Below the pieces are notes generated by a model. That model was not told the DNA's origin. It did not search any database and saw only the letters and a list, made by a program, of their open reading frames with translations. From the NCBI RefSeq assembly GCF_022747945.1, contig NZ_JALDST010000001.1:2232001-2296000 (forward strand): a DNA stretch of 64,000 bases, given 5' to 3'. Shown piece by piece: positions 8,943-17,035 of this stretch. Origin of the DNA: Micromonospora sp. R77 (lineage in GTDB: Bacteria > Actinomycetota > Actinomycetes > Mycobacteriales > Micromonosporaceae). Position 1 is the stretch's first letter, and every line of letters begins with the position of its first letter. The translations under genes and the position numbers were made by a program.

Positions 8943-9830
8943 TTACCCGTTGAGGAACGACGAGATCCGCTCCCGGAGGTCGGCGCGGTCGGACCAGAGG
9001 ACGCCCGGACGGTCGTACACGTGCAGGGTGGCGTGCGGCAGCGCGGCGGCCAGCTCCTCGGCGACCGCCGCCGGGTGCAGGTCGTCGCCCGCACAGCCGA
9101 TCACCAGCGCCGGTGCGGTGACGGCGGCGAGCGCGGTGGCGTCGCGCAGCGGCGCCTGCTCGGGGAGGTCCGCCAGCCCGGGAGCGAGCCCGTCGCGGAG
9201 CAGCTGGTCCAGCCGCTGGCGGAGGTAGGCCCACCCGGCGGGGGTGTTCCGCACCGATGGCGGCAGCTCCGTCGCGACCACGTCGGCGACGGCGGAGGCA
9301 TCCCCGCTCTCCACCGTGCCGAGCAGGGCGGTCAGCCGGGCCCGGGCCACCTCGCCGCGCGGCCGGTCGAGCACGGCGGGCAGGAAGAAGACCAGCTTCT
9401 CGAAGCGGTCGGGGCTCTCCACCAGCAGCCGGCAGAGGGCGCCGGCACCCAGGCTGGCGCCGAAGGCCCGGCTCGCCCCGCCGAGGTCGGCGACCGCACG
9501 CAGGTCACGGGCCAGGTCGAGATAGCTCCACGGACCGGGCGGCGAGTCGGAGCGCCCGTGCCCACGGAACTGGAAGAAGATCCGGCGGCCGGTGACCGCG
9601 CTGCCGAACGGGCGGGTGGTGGCGATGCCGTTGCCCAGCCCGTGCGCGAACACCGTCACCGGATCACCGGAGCCGGTGACCAGCCGTTCCAGTCGTACCC
9701 CGTGCGGGGTGGTGACCAGTTCGGTCTCCGGCTCCGGCAGCGCGGGGCGGCCGGTACGCGGCCCGCCGGGGCCGGGACCCCAGGTGCGGGGGCCGCCGTC
9801 CGGCGGCGGGGGCCAGCGGAAACCCCTCAC
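8943..9830 (-). CDS. Alpha/beta fold hydrolase
   Basis: A 295-residue alpha/beta hydrolase of unknown substrate. An extended proline/glycine-rich N-terminus (~35 residues) precedes the core. The HGLGNG oxyanion region is near residue 64, FRGHGRS near 92, and a nucleophile elbow GASLGAG near residue 124, with a late GCAGDDLHP acid motif. The His expected at the end of the fold is not in its usual HxP context, so catalysis is uncertain. The GTG start at 9830 overlaps the stop of the DUF2516 gene as GTGA, indicating translational coupling. Confidence 0.8.
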   Translation of the reverse strand: MRGFRWPPPPDGGPRTWGPGPGGPRTGRPALPEPETELVTTPHGVRLERLVTGSGDPVTVFAHGLGNGIATTRPFGSAVTGRRIFFQFRGHGRSDSPPGPWSYLDLARDLRAVADLGGASRAFGASLGAGALCRLLVESPDRFEKLVFFLPAVLDRPRGEVARARLTALLGTVESGDASAVADVVATELPPSVRNTPAGWAYLRQRLDQLLRDGLAPGLADLPEQAPLRDATALAAVTAPALVIGCAGDDLHPAAVAEELAAALPHATLHVYDRPGVLWSDRADLRERISSFLNG

Positions 9831-10150
9831 CAGAAGCCTTTGCCGTCGTGCAGGTCACGCAGCCCGACCCGGACGTCGAGCAGATAGATCAGTCCGGCCG
9901 CGATGCCGACCAGCCCGAAGATGCTGAGCACCCCGCCGAAGCCGAAGAACGGCAGGGTCAGCAGCAGGCAGACCGCCAGGATGGCGATCCAGCCCCCCTT
10001 GGGCAGGGTGCCGATCGCGGGGAAGGCGTCGGAGCGCTGGGTGATCGCGTGCACCAGCGCGACGCCCTCGACCACCAGGGCGAAGACGAGCAGGAGCAGC
10101 TCGATCACGTAGCGGACGTCGAAGGCGAAGATCGGCGCGGCGTAGGCCAT
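9827..10150 (-). CDS. DUF2516 family membrane protein
   Basis: A 107-residue membrane protein with about three hydrophobic segments (VIELLLLVFALVVEGVALVHAI; WIAILAVCLLLTLPFFG; LSIFGLVGIAAGLIYLLDV). It corresponds by composition and neighbourhood to the mycobacterial Rv0476 family that follows hbhA. Start ATG 10150 has TAAGCT 7 bases upstream, giving a leaderless transcript that begins just after the terminator of the HBHA-like gene. Its stop overlaps the downstream hydrolase start (GTGA). The function is unknown. Confidence 0.8.
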   Translation of the reverse strand: MAYAAPIFAFDVRYVIELLLLVFALVVEGVALVHAITQRSDAFPAIGTLPKGGWIAILAVCLLLTLPFFGFGGVLSIFGLVGIAAGLIYLLDVRVGLRDLHDGKGFW

Positions 10151-10165
10151 GCCGGCAAGCTTATG

Positions 10166-10211
10166 CCGACGGCCCCGCAAACGTCCCGTAGGACGCTTCC
10201 GGGGCCGTCGG
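10166..10211 (-). terminator. Hairpin terminator after HBHA-like gene
   Basis: A 12-bp outer inverted repeat (CCGACGGCCCCG at 10166-10177 and its complement at 10200-10211) encloses a second short pair (CGTCC/GGACG). It separates the XRE-HBHA unit from DUF2516. Confidence 0.7.
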
Positions 10212-10222
10212 TCCAGGTTCGA

Positions 10223-10909
10223 CTACTGCGCGGCCGGGCGGGTCCGCTTGGTCGCCTTCGGCAGCTTCGCCGACGGGGTGGCGGTGGTGGCCTTCGCGGC
10301 GGTGGCCTTGGTGGCCCGGGTCCGCGGGGTCTTCGCGGCGGCCGGCTTGGCCTCGACGATCTCGGCCACCTCGGCCGGGGTCGGCACCTCGGCCGGGGCG
10401 ACGACGGGCTCCGCCGGCAGGGTCGCGACGGCCTCGGGGGTGACGGCCTCGGTCGCCTCGATGTCCGCGTTCACCGTGTCGGCGGCCTCCAGCACGCCGG
10501 CGCCGACGACCCGCTCACCGCGGGCGACCAGCTCGGCGTACGCGGCCAGCGCCCGCGCCTGCGCGGCCTGCGCACCGGCCAGGGCGCGCTCCTGCGCGGC
10601 CTCGGCGGCGGCCAGCACGGCGGCGGCGTTGCGGGTCGCGGCCTCGCGGAGCTTGTCCAGGTCGAGGTCGGCCGGGACGGCCTTCTCCCGCAGCCCGGTC
10701 GCGGTGACGTTGGCGGTCTTCAGCGTCTCGGTGGCCTTCTGGCGCAGCTCGAAGCCCTGGACGACGGCCTTGCCACCGAGGTCGGCGACGACCCGGGTGC
10801 CGAGGTCGGTGACCACGGTGGGGAGCTTGCGCATGCTGGAGGGCCAGCTCGCCGGCGCCGGCGGCGGCGTAGAGCGGGCCGGGATGCGGTTGGTCTTCGG
10901 CTGGGTCAT
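10223..10909 (-). CDS. HBHA-like (heparin-binding haemagglutinin-like) protein
   Basis: A 228-residue protein built like mycobacterial HBHA. A long Ala/Glu/Leu-rich helical region (residues ~30-150, e.g. LREAATRNAAAVLAAAEAAQ) is likely coiled coil, and the C-terminus is a Lys/Ala/Pro/Thr-rich basic tail (KAAAKTPRTRATKATAAK style) like the heparin-binding tail of HBHA. There is no signal peptide, as in HBHA. The ATG at 10909 overlaps the stop of the XRE gene (TGATG), with GGAG as ribosome site; a GTG one codon upstream is possible. In M. tuberculosis the order Rv0474 (XRE), Rv0475 (hbhA), Rv0476 matches. Role in adhesion or envelope growth is inferred. Confidence 0.75.
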   Translation of the reverse strand: MTQPKTNRIPARSTPPPAPASWPSSMRKLPTVVTDLGTRVVADLGGKAVVQGFELRQKATETLKTANVTATGLREKAVPADLDLDKLREAATRNAAAVLAAAEAAQERALAGAQAAQARALAAYAELVARGERVVGAGVLEAADTVNADIEATEAVTPEAVATLPAEPVVAPAEVPTPAEVAEIVEAKPAAAKTPRTRATKATAAKATTATPSAKLPKATKRTRPAAQ

Positions 10910-11508
10910 CACTTCTCCTCTTCGGCCGCACCGGCGGCCTTGCGAGCGGTCTTCTTCTCGGGCGTGGCGGTGGTCGGGGCGGGGGCGGGACCCGCCTCGG
11001 TGACGGCGACCGACTCGAGGACGGCCTCGGTCGGGGTGCCGGCCGGCGTGGTGGGGCCGGTCGCGGCCGGCGCGACGGTGGCCGGGGCCTCCGGCGCGGT
11101 GGCCGGCTCGGCGACCGGCGGAACCGGCTCGGTGGCCGGCTGCGCGGCGGCGGTCGCCTCGGCGAGCCGCGCGTTCTCCCGGCGGAACGTCTCGTAGATC
11201 TGGGTGAGCGACTGCTTCTGCGCCATGGTCAGCTCGGGGTCGACCGCGATGGCCGCGAGCACCCCCTGGCCCTCCTTGTCGTCCAGCAGCCCGGCCCGCA
11301 GGTACATCGCCGGGGTGGAGACCCGCAGCGCGCTGGCCAGCTGCTGGAGCACCTCGGCGCTGGGCTTGCGCAGGCCGCGCTCGATCTGGCTGAGGTAGGG
11401 GTTGCTGACCCCGGCCTGCTCGGCGAGCTGCCGGAGCGAGATCTTCGCGTTGCGCCGCAGGTCGCGAATGAACCCGCCGACGTCGGGAAGGTCCTTGGAG
11501 GTGGCCAT
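10909..11508 (-). CDS. XRE family transcriptional regulator (Rv0474-like)
   Basis: A 199-residue regulator. Residues ~9-65 form an XRE-type helix-turn-helix (ISLRQLAEQAGVSNPYLSQI). The middle has MAQKQSLTQIYETFRRENA, a short helix, and the last ~85 residues are Ala/Pro/Thr-rich and probably disordered, ending EKKTARKAAGAAEEEK. ATG 11508 has TACCGT 6 bases upstream, so the message is likely leaderless. It is translationally coupled to the HBHA-like gene. Four GCTAGC-like half-sites about one helical turn apart lie just upstream, consistent with autoregulation. Confidence 0.88.
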   Translation of the reverse strand: MATSKDLPDVGGFIRDLRRNAKISLRQLAEQAGVSNPYLSQIERGLRKPSAEVLQQLASALRVSTPAMYLRAGLLDDKEGQGVLAAIAVDPELTMAQKQSLTQIYETFRRENARLAEATAAAQPATEPVPPVAEPATAPEAPATVAPAATGPTTPAGTPTEAVLESVAVTEAGPAPAPTTATPEKKTARKAAGAAEEEK

Positions 11509-11514
11509 GACTCG

Positions 11515-11566
11515 ACGGTATCCCGGCCTGCTAGCTGCTGCAAGCAAAACGCTAGCGGGAGTTAGC
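11515..11566 (-). promoter_or_regulatory. Promoter and helically phased operator array of XRE-HBHA unit
   Basis: The -10 element TACCGT (11520-11515) is followed by a 6-base gap and the ATG. Upstream lie GCTAGC (11530), GCAAGC (11540), GCTAGC (11551) and GTTAGC (11561), spaced 10-11 bases, across the -35 region. This suggests cooperative binding on one DNA face, probably by the XRE protein itself. Confidence 0.5.
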
Positions 11567-11619
11567 AAGGTCTCAGGAAGGCCGTTGCGTACCCGTCGTC
11601 CGGTCCGTACCGTCCTGGG

Positions 11620-12417
11620 GTGGCCAAGATCGAAGTGAACGGTGCCCTGCTCGCGTACGACGAGGCCGGCAGCGGTTCGCCGGTGGTGCTGCTGCACGCC
11701 GGCATCGCCGACCGGCGGATGTGGCGTGCCCAGGTGCCCGCGCTCGCCACCCGGCACCGGGTCGTCGCCCTCGACCTGCGCGGCTACGGCGACTCGGAAC
11801 TGCCGCCCGCCGACTTCGCCCACCACGACGACGTGGTGGGACTGCTGGACGCGCTCGACATCGGGCGGGCCGCACTGGTCGGCTGCTCCTTCGGGGGCAA
11901 GGTGGCGGTGGACACCGCGTTGGCCCACCCGGACCGGGTGAGCGCGCTCGCGCTCCTCGGCAGCCCCGTCTCCGGCAACCAGTGGTCGGAGGAGACCGAG
12001 CAGCTCTGGGACACGCTGGTCGGCGAGGTCGATCCCGAGGACTTCACCGCCAGCGCCGCCGGTGAGGTGCGGTTCTGGGTGGTCGGCCCGCACCGCCGGC
12101 CGGAGGACGTGGACCCTGAGCTGATCCGGTTCGCCGAGGAGATGGACCGGCGGGCGCTCGCCGCCGAGCTGGCGCTCAGCGCCGTCGAGGCCGGCGAACT
12201 CGACCCACCGGCGATCGACCGGCTCGGCGAGCTGCGGATGCCGGTGCTGGCCACCGCCGGTGCCGCCGACGTGCCGGACATCAGTCGGCTCGCCGACCGG
12301 ATCGCCGCCGAGGCGCCGCACGGGATCCGGCTGCCGGACGTCCCCGACGCCGGGCACCTGCTGCCGCTGGAGCGACCGGAGCCGGTCAACGCCGCCTTGC
12401 TCGACTTCCTCGCCTGA
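11620..12417 (+). CDS. Alpha/beta fold hydrolase
   Basis: A 265-residue alpha/beta hydrolase of the 3-oxoadipate enol-lactonase-like group. The HAG oxyanion segment (VLLHAGIADRRMW) is at residues ~25-37, the nucleophile elbow GCSFGGK near residue 90, and a late DAGHLLPLERPEPV motif provides the catalytic His near residue 247. The GTG start at 11620 is fixed by TACCGT 6 bases upstream (leaderless). It is divergent from the XRE gene across ~110 bp. The substrate is not predictable. Confidence 0.87.
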   Translation: MAKIEVNGALLAYDEAGSGSPVVLLHAGIADRRMWRAQVPALATRHRVVALDLRGYGDSELPPADFAHHDDVVGLLDALDIGRAALVGCSFGGKVAVDTALAHPDRVSALALLGSPVSGNQWSEETEQLWDTLVGEVDPEDFTASAAGEVRFWVVGPHRRPEDVDPELIRFAEEMDRRALAAELALSAVEAGELDPPAIDRLGELRMPVLATAGAADVPDISRLADRIAAEAPHGIRLPDVPDAGHLLPLERPEPVNAALLDFLA

Positions 12418-12470
12418 CCCCGACGCGCGGGGTCCGGGCCCGGCGGCGTCGAGCCCTCGCCGGCCGAGGG

Positions 12471-13430
12471 TCACCACACGGCGCGGACCGCGCCCACCGG
12501 CAGGCCGCCGCCGAGCTGCGGCAGCTCGGCGTACTCGGCCAGGACCGGGGCGTCGACGCCGAGCCGGCGCAGCGCCGAGACCAATACCGGCATCCGCGCG
12601 CGGACCGCGCCGTCGTCGATCTTGAGGGCGACGGCGCCGACGCCCGGGACCGCCGCGGCGAAGACACCCTCCGCACCCACCTTGGCCAGCAACCCGGGTA
12701 CGCCCCGCATCAGCCGGGTGTCGTCGGCCCGGGTGCCGCCCACCAGCTCCGGGTACGCCCGCATCGCGTCCGCCACCGTCCGCTCCACGGTGCCCGGCTC
12801 ACCCTCGACCAGCCGTCGGAACGCCCCGGCCAGCCCGGTCAGCGACACGGCGAGCACCGGCGCTCCGCAGCCGTCGACGCCGACGGCCGCCGCCTCCTCG
12901 CCGGTGAACTCCTCGACCGCGGCCCGCAGGACCTGCTGGAGCGGGTGCTCCGGCCGCCAGTACCGGTCCAGCGGCCAGCCGGCGGCCAGACAGGTCAGCA
13001 GCATGCCGCTGTGCTTGCCCGAGCAGTTCATCTGGATCCGGGTGGGACCGCCACCGGCCCGCAGCACCGCCACCCGGGCGTCGTCCCCGAAGGGCAGGTC
13101 CGGCGGGCAGTGCAGCGCCGACTCGTCCAGGCCGGCACCGTGCAGCAGCGCGGCGACCCGTTCCAGGTGGAACTGCTCGCCCGCATGGCTCGCCGAGACC
13201 AGGGCGACGTCCGCCGGCTCGGTCAGCGTCAGCCCGGCGCGGAGCATGCCGATGGCCTGCATCGGCTTGCTGGCCGAACGCGGGAAGATCGGCGAGGTGA
13301 CGTCCCCCGCCCCGGCCACCGTCGCACCGGCGGCGTCGAGCACCACCACCGAACCGCGGTGGATGCCCTCCACGAACTCGGACCGGACCACCTCGGCGAG
13401 CGGCACGCCGCCCTCGTACGTCTTTCCCAC
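12471..13430 (-). CDS. Asparaginase (PF06089, asparaginase II family)
   Basis: A 319-residue protein of the actinobacterial/rhizobial asparaginase family that is unrelated to the E. coli AnsA/AnsB fold and belongs with serine-lactamase-like amidohydrolases. Signature segments are VVRSEFVEGIHRGSVVVLD near the N-terminus, IFPRSASKPMQAIGML (Ser-Lys pair, residues ~48-63), and IQMNCSGKHSGML (residues ~131-143). It should hydrolyse asparagine to aspartate and ammonia in the cytoplasm. GTG 13430 has TACCGT 7 bases upstream, indicating a leaderless message. Confidence 0.9.
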   Translation of the reverse strand: MGKTYEGGVPLAEVVRSEFVEGIHRGSVVVLDAAGATVAGAGDVTSPIFPRSASKPMQAIGMLRAGLTLTEPADVALVSASHAGEQFHLERVAALLHGAGLDESALHCPPDLPFGDDARVAVLRAGGGPTRIQMNCSGKHSGMLLTCLAAGWPLDRYWRPEHPLQQVLRAAVEEFTGEEAAAVGVDGCGAPVLAVSLTGLAGAFRRLVEGEPGTVERTVADAMRAYPELVGGTRADDTRLMRGVPGLLAKVGAEGVFAAAVPGVGAVALKIDDGAVRARMPVLVSALRRLGVDAPVLAEYAELPQLGGGLPVGAVRAVW

Positions 13431-13524
13431 GGGGTGGACGGTACCGACGCCCCGGGAGCGGCCCGCAGCGGGGTGACCAGGGACGTCGACGTGCCGCGTA
13501 CAGGGGTGGGCGGCGGTGCCGTCC

Positions 13525-14352
13525 TTACAGGCCGAGCAGCGTACGGGCCTCGGCGGTGGTCAGGGGCGGACGCTGCGCGAGCTGGGCGAAGCCGACCGCG
13601 CGGGCGACGAGCTGCATGTTGGACTCGACCGGCCGACCCTTGGCGTAGCTGACCGTGTCCTCCATGCCGACCCGCAGGTGGCCCCCGGCCGAGAGCGACG
13701 CCAGCAGCACCGGGATGGTGCTGCGCCCGATCCCGGTGGCCGAGAAGGTGGTGCCCTCGGGCAGGTCCCGCAGCATCTGCTGGGCGGCGACCAGGGTCGC
13801 CGTGGTGCCCGGCATGCCACCCGGTACGCCCATCACGAAGTCGACGTGCACGTGCCCGCCGTGCGGCAGGCCGTACTTGCCGAGCAGGCGCTGCAGGGCG
13901 GTCAGGTGACCCAGCTCGAAGATCTCGTACTCGGGCACGACGCCCTTCTCCTGCATCCGGGTGTGCAGGTCGACGATGAACTCCCAGCGGTTGAGGAAGA
14001 CGTCGTCGCCGAAGTTGACCGTCCCCATGGTGCAGGAGGCCATGTCCGGCGCGGCGTCCAGCACGGCGAGCCGGGCCGACTCGGGGTCGGTCACCGCACC
14101 GCCCGAGGAGAGCTGCACGATCAGGTCGGTGCTGTCCCGCAGCGCCGCCACGGTGTCCCGCAGGCGACCCTGGTCCAGGGTCGGCTTCGCCTCGTCGTCG
14201 CGGATGTGGACGTGGATCACGGCGGCGCCGAGCGCCTCGCACTCCTTGGCGGTCAGCAGCAGCTCGTCGAGGGTCACCGGCAGCGCCGGCACCTCCGCCT
14301 TGGCCGACTCCGCGCCGGTGGGGGCAACCGTGATCAACGTCCCTGTCGTCAT
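13525..14352 (-). CDS. Beta-keto acid cleavage enzyme (BKACE, DUF849)
   Basis: A 275-residue zinc enzyme of the BKACE family, which condenses a beta-keto acid with acetyl-CoA to give acetoacetate and a CoA ester; 3-keto-5-aminohexanoate cleavage enzyme is the founder. The TIM-barrel zinc ligands appear as AAVIHVHIRDD (residues ~43-53), with TMGTVNFGDD near residue 108 and HVHVDFVMGVPGGMPG near 167. Substrate specificity depends on pocket residues I cannot assign. ATG 14352 has TAGGAT 7 bases upstream (leaderless). Confidence 0.9.
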   Translation of the reverse strand: MTTGTLITVAPTGAESAKAEVPALPVTLDELLLTAKECEALGAAVIHVHIRDDEAKPTLDQGRLRDTVAALRDSTDLIVQLSSGGAVTDPESARLAVLDAAPDMASCTMGTVNFGDDVFLNRWEFIVDLHTRMQEKGVVPEYEIFELGHLTALQRLLGKYGLPHGGHVHVDFVMGVPGGMPGTTATLVAAQQMLRDLPEGTTFSATGIGRSTIPVLLASLSAGGHLRVGMEDTVSYAKGRPVESNMQLVARAVGFAQLAQRPPLTTAEARTLLGL

Positions 14353-14424
14353 GCCGGGGATCCTAGCCGCGACGGCCGTTCCCGGTCGACGGCCGGGCCA
14401 CCGATTTCCGGAAGAATCATGGTT

Positions 14425-14466
14425 GACGCCCCGGAGAAGCGGAAGAATTCCCGCCTCCGGGGCGTC
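14425..14466 (-). terminator. Hairpin terminator after ygfZ
   Basis: A perfect 12-bp inverted repeat (GACGCCCCGGAG at 14425-14436, complement at 14455-14466) lies 13 bases beyond the ygfZ stop codon on the minus strand. Confidence 0.7.
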
Positions 14467-14478
14467 GTGACGGCACCC

Positions 14479-15591
14479 TTACTCCGGGTCGATGGCGGCG
14501 GCGATCTCCCCGACCAGCAGCCGGGCGTCGGCGGGCACGTTGCGCTTCAGCACCGCGAGGGCGACCTGGCCCAGCTCGTGGTGGTGCACGGCGGTGCCCA
14601 CGAAGCCGACCGCCCGGCCGTCCAGCGTCACCGGCGTACCGGCGGTCGGGGGCTGGTCGGTGGTCACCCCGTCCAGGTGCAGCAGGACCAGGCGACGCGG
14701 CGGCTTGCCCATGTTGTGCACCCGGGCCACCGTCTCCTGGCCCCGGTAGCAGCCCTTGTCCAGGTGCACGGCCGGGGCGATCAACCCCACCTCGGCGGGA
14801 ATGGTCCGGTGGTCGGTGTCCACCCCGACCCGGGGCTGCCGGGCGGCCACCCGCACCGCCTCGTACGCCCACAGCCCGGCCACCGGCACCCCGGCACCCC
14901 GCAGCTCGTCCACCACCTGGGTCATCGCCGCCCGGGGCACCAGCAGGTCCACGCCGAGCGCCACCCGCCGGGCCCACCCGCCGATCGGCAGCGGCCGTAC
15001 GTCGTACACGACGGTGGGCCGTGCCGGCAGCTCGCCGGCGCGGAACTTCGGACCCGGCACCGCGACCACGTCGGGCGCGGCGAGCCCGGTCACGCCGAGC
15101 GGGGCGAGCGCGTCGGCGGCCGCCGGCCCGACCAGCGACAGCAGCGCGTGGTCGGCGGTCGCGTCGCGCGGCTCGACCTTGCTGAAGAAACGCATCCGCT
15201 CCAGGTAGGACAGCAGGCCGGCGGTGGCCCCCGGCTCGGTGTCCAGCCAGGTGGTCGCGCCGTCCTCGGCGACCATCGCGTGCTGCTCGACGTGCCCGTG
15301 CGGGGAGAGCACCAGCAGCTCGGTGCCCTGGCCGGCGCTCAACGTGGCGAGGTGCTGACTGGTCAGGGTGTGCAGCCAGGAGATCCGTTCCTCGCCGGGC
15401 ACCGCCAGCACGCCCCGGTGCGACCGGTCCACCAGGCCGACCGCGGTGGAGAGGGTGCGCTGCTCCCGCATCGGGTCGCCGTAGTGGGCGGCCACGCCCC
15501 GCACCCCGGCCGCCCGGTGGGCCGGGTCGGGCTGGTCCCGGGTCTCCTCGTCGATCGCCTCGGCGACCACCGCTCCCGCGATGTCGATCAT
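14479..15591 (-). CDS. ygfZ: Folate-binding protein YgfZ
   Basis: A 370-residue GcvT-like protein that binds tetrahydrofolate and supports Fe-S cluster enzymes and tRNA thio-modification. The diagnostic motif LDKGCYRGQETVAR, including the conserved Cys, lies near residue 277. The start ATG (15591) overlaps the stop of the upstream fur gene as ATGA, so translation is coupled to the metal regulator. That linkage fits a role in iron-sulfur homeostasis. A hairpin terminator follows the stop. Confidence 0.93.
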   Translation of the reverse strand: MIDIAGAVVAEAIDEETRDQPDPAHRAAGVRGVAAHYGDPMREQRTLSTAVGLVDRSHRGVLAVPGEERISWLHTLTSQHLATLSAGQGTELLVLSPHGHVEQHAMVAEDGATTWLDTEPGATAGLLSYLERMRFFSKVEPRDATADHALLSLVGPAAADALAPLGVTGLAAPDVVAVPGPKFRAGELPARPTVVYDVRPLPIGGWARRVALGVDLLVPRAAMTQVVDELRGAGVPVAGLWAYEAVRVAARQPRVGVDTDHRTIPAEVGLIAPAVHLDKGCYRGQETVARVHNMGKPPRRLVLLHLDGVTTDQPPTAGTPVTLDGRAVGFVGTAVHHHELGQVALAVLKRNVPADARLLVGEIAAAIDPE

Positions 15592-16016
15592 TCCTGTTCC
15601 CCGTCCTCGCAGTGGCCGCAGACGCCGAAGAGCGCCACGTGCCCGATGTCGACCCGGAATCCGCGCTGGGTGGCCAGCTGGTCGGCGAGCGGGCGGAGCA
15701 GCTCGGGATCGATCTCGTCGATCCCGCCGCACTCCCGGCAGACCAGGTGGACGTGCTGGTGCTCGCCGGCCGCGTGATAGGTCGGCGAGCCGTGCGACAG
15801 GTGGGTGTGGGTCACCAGGCCGAGCCGTTCCAGCAGCTCCAGCGTGCGGTAGATGGTGGTGATGTTGACCCCGGCGGCGACCTCCCGGACCGCGGTGTGC
15901 ACCTGCTCCGGCGTGGCGTGCCCCAGCTCCAGCACCGCCTGGAGGACCAGTTGCCGCTGCGCCGTCAGCCGCAGCCCACGGGAGCGGAGCAGTTCCGCCA
16001 GGGAGGATTCGGACAC
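15588..16016 (-). CDS. Fur family metalloregulator
   Basis: A 142-residue Fur-type repressor. The N-terminal winged helix spans residues ~1-80 (LRLTAQRQLVLQAV; ITTIYRTLELLERLGLV). The metal region contains HQHVHLVCRECGG and VCGHC, two CxxC pairs for structural zinc, and the HxH cluster for the regulatory metal. Whether it senses iron or zinc is not decided by sequence. The GTG start has TATGAT 6 bases upstream, giving a leaderless message. It is followed by ygfZ (ATGA overlap) and diverges from pabC. Confidence 0.93.
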   Translation of the reverse strand: MSESSLAELLRSRGLRLTAQRQLVLQAVLELGHATPEQVHTAVREVAAGVNITTIYRTLELLERLGLVTHTHLSHGSPTYHAAGEHQHVHLVCRECGGIDEIDPELLRPLADQLATQRGFRVDIGHVALFGVCGHCEDGEQE

Positions 16017-16022
16017 CGTCCG

Positions 16023-16078
16023 ATCATAGTTCGCGCCGCCGCGCCGATCCGGCCACCGATGGCGTACGCCACTAGGCT
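16023..16078. promoter_or_regulatory. Divergent leaderless promoters of fur and pabC
   Basis: TATGAT reads toward fur (16028-16023, 6 bases from its GTG) and TAGGCT reads toward pabC (16073-16078, 8 bases from its GTG). Both fit the actinobacterial -10 consensus for leaderless transcripts. Confidence 0.6.
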
Positions 16079-16086
16079 CGACGGTC

Positions 16087-16962
16087 GTGGTGGCAGCGCG
16101 GGTGGCGGTGCTCGGCCGGGGTGTCGTACCGGCCGGGGAGGTGGTGCTGCGCGGCGACGACCGGGGCGCACTGCACGGCGACGGGCTCTTCGAGACCCTG
16201 CACCTGCGCGCCGGCCGGCCCTGGCTGCTCGACGCCCACCTGGCCCGGCTCCGGGCCGGCGCGGCGGCCGTGGAGCTACCGCTGCCCCCCGACGGCGTGC
16301 TGGTCGAGCTGCTGGACACGGTCGCCGCGGGCTGGCCGGCCGAGGTCGAGGGGGCGCTGCGGCTGGTGTGCACCCGGGGTCCGGAGGGGGGCGGGCCACC
16401 GAGCGTCTGGGCCACCCTCGCCGAGGTGCCGGCGGCATCCCGGCGGGCCCGCCGGGACGGGGTGACCGTGGCGACCCTTCCGCTCGGGGTGTCGGCCGAG
16501 GTCCGTGCCGGGCTGGACTGGCTGCCGACCGGCACCAAGTCCACGTCGTACGCGGTGAACACCGCCGCCCAGCGCTGGGCCACCCGCAACGGCGTGGACG
16601 ACGTGCTCTGGCTCTCCACCGAGGGCTACGTGCTGGAGGGGCCGAGGTCGAACGTGGTCTGGCTCTCCGGTGGGACGCTCTGCACGGTGCCGCCCGCCCG
16701 GACCGGAGTACTGCCCGGCACCACCGCCGGCTGGCTCCTGGCCCACGCCCCCGACCTGGGCCTGACCGCGGCCGAGCGGATGGTCACCCCGGCGGAGCTG
16801 GTCACCGCCGACGGCGCCTGGCTCACCTCGTCCATCCGCGGCCTCACCGAGATCCGCACCCTGGACACCACCCCCCGCCCGCGCTCCGACCACACCCGAA
16901 CCCTCCAAACCCTCCTCGGCTTCCCCGTCCCACCCCCATCCCCGCCCACCTCGGCGAGTTGA
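16087..16962 (+). CDS. pabC: Aminotransferase class IV / aminodeoxychorismate lyase
   Basis: A 291-residue PLP enzyme of fold type IV. The DDRGALHGDGLFETLHL motif is at residues ~23-39 and the Schiff-base lysine is in PTGTKSTSYAVNT (residues ~146-158); the EGPRSNVVW and TSSIRGLTEI phosphate-binding segments follow. It most likely releases p-aminobenzoate and pyruvate from aminodeoxychorismate for folate synthesis; a branched-chain or D-amino-acid aminotransferase is the alternative. Its last residues are Pro/Ser-rich. Placing it beside nitrobindin resembles M. tuberculosis Rv0812-Rv0813c. The stop codon lies within a palindromic repeat. Confidence 0.85.
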   Translation: MVAARVAVLGRGVVPAGEVVLRGDDRGALHGDGLFETLHLRAGRPWLLDAHLARLRAGAAAVELPLPPDGVLVELLDTVAAGWPAEVEGALRLVCTRGPEGGGPPSVWATLAEVPAASRRARRDGVTVATLPLGVSAEVRAGLDWLPTGTKSTSYAVNTAAQRWATRNGVDDVLWLSTEGYVLEGPRSNVVWLSGGTLCTVPPARTGVLPGTTAGWLLAHAPDLGLTAAERMVTPAELVTADGAWLTSSIRGLTEIRTLDTTPRPRSDHTRTLQTLLGFPVPPPSPPTSAS

Positions 16963-17015
16963 TCATGGGATTGGCGGCGTTCTCGATCTCCTGAACTGCC
17001 GCCAACCCCATGATC
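16961..17015. repeat. Dispersed palindromic element, copy 1
   Basis: Arms GATCATGGGATTGGCGGC (16961-16978) and its near-perfect complement (16998-17015, one G-U wobble) with a 19-base loop. A second element with the same GATCATGG ends and the same flanking CACCTCG sequence lies at 61038-61108. It sits between convergent genes and may act as a terminator. Confidence 0.65.
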
Positions 17016-17035
17016 GACAGGGACTGGCCGTGGGG

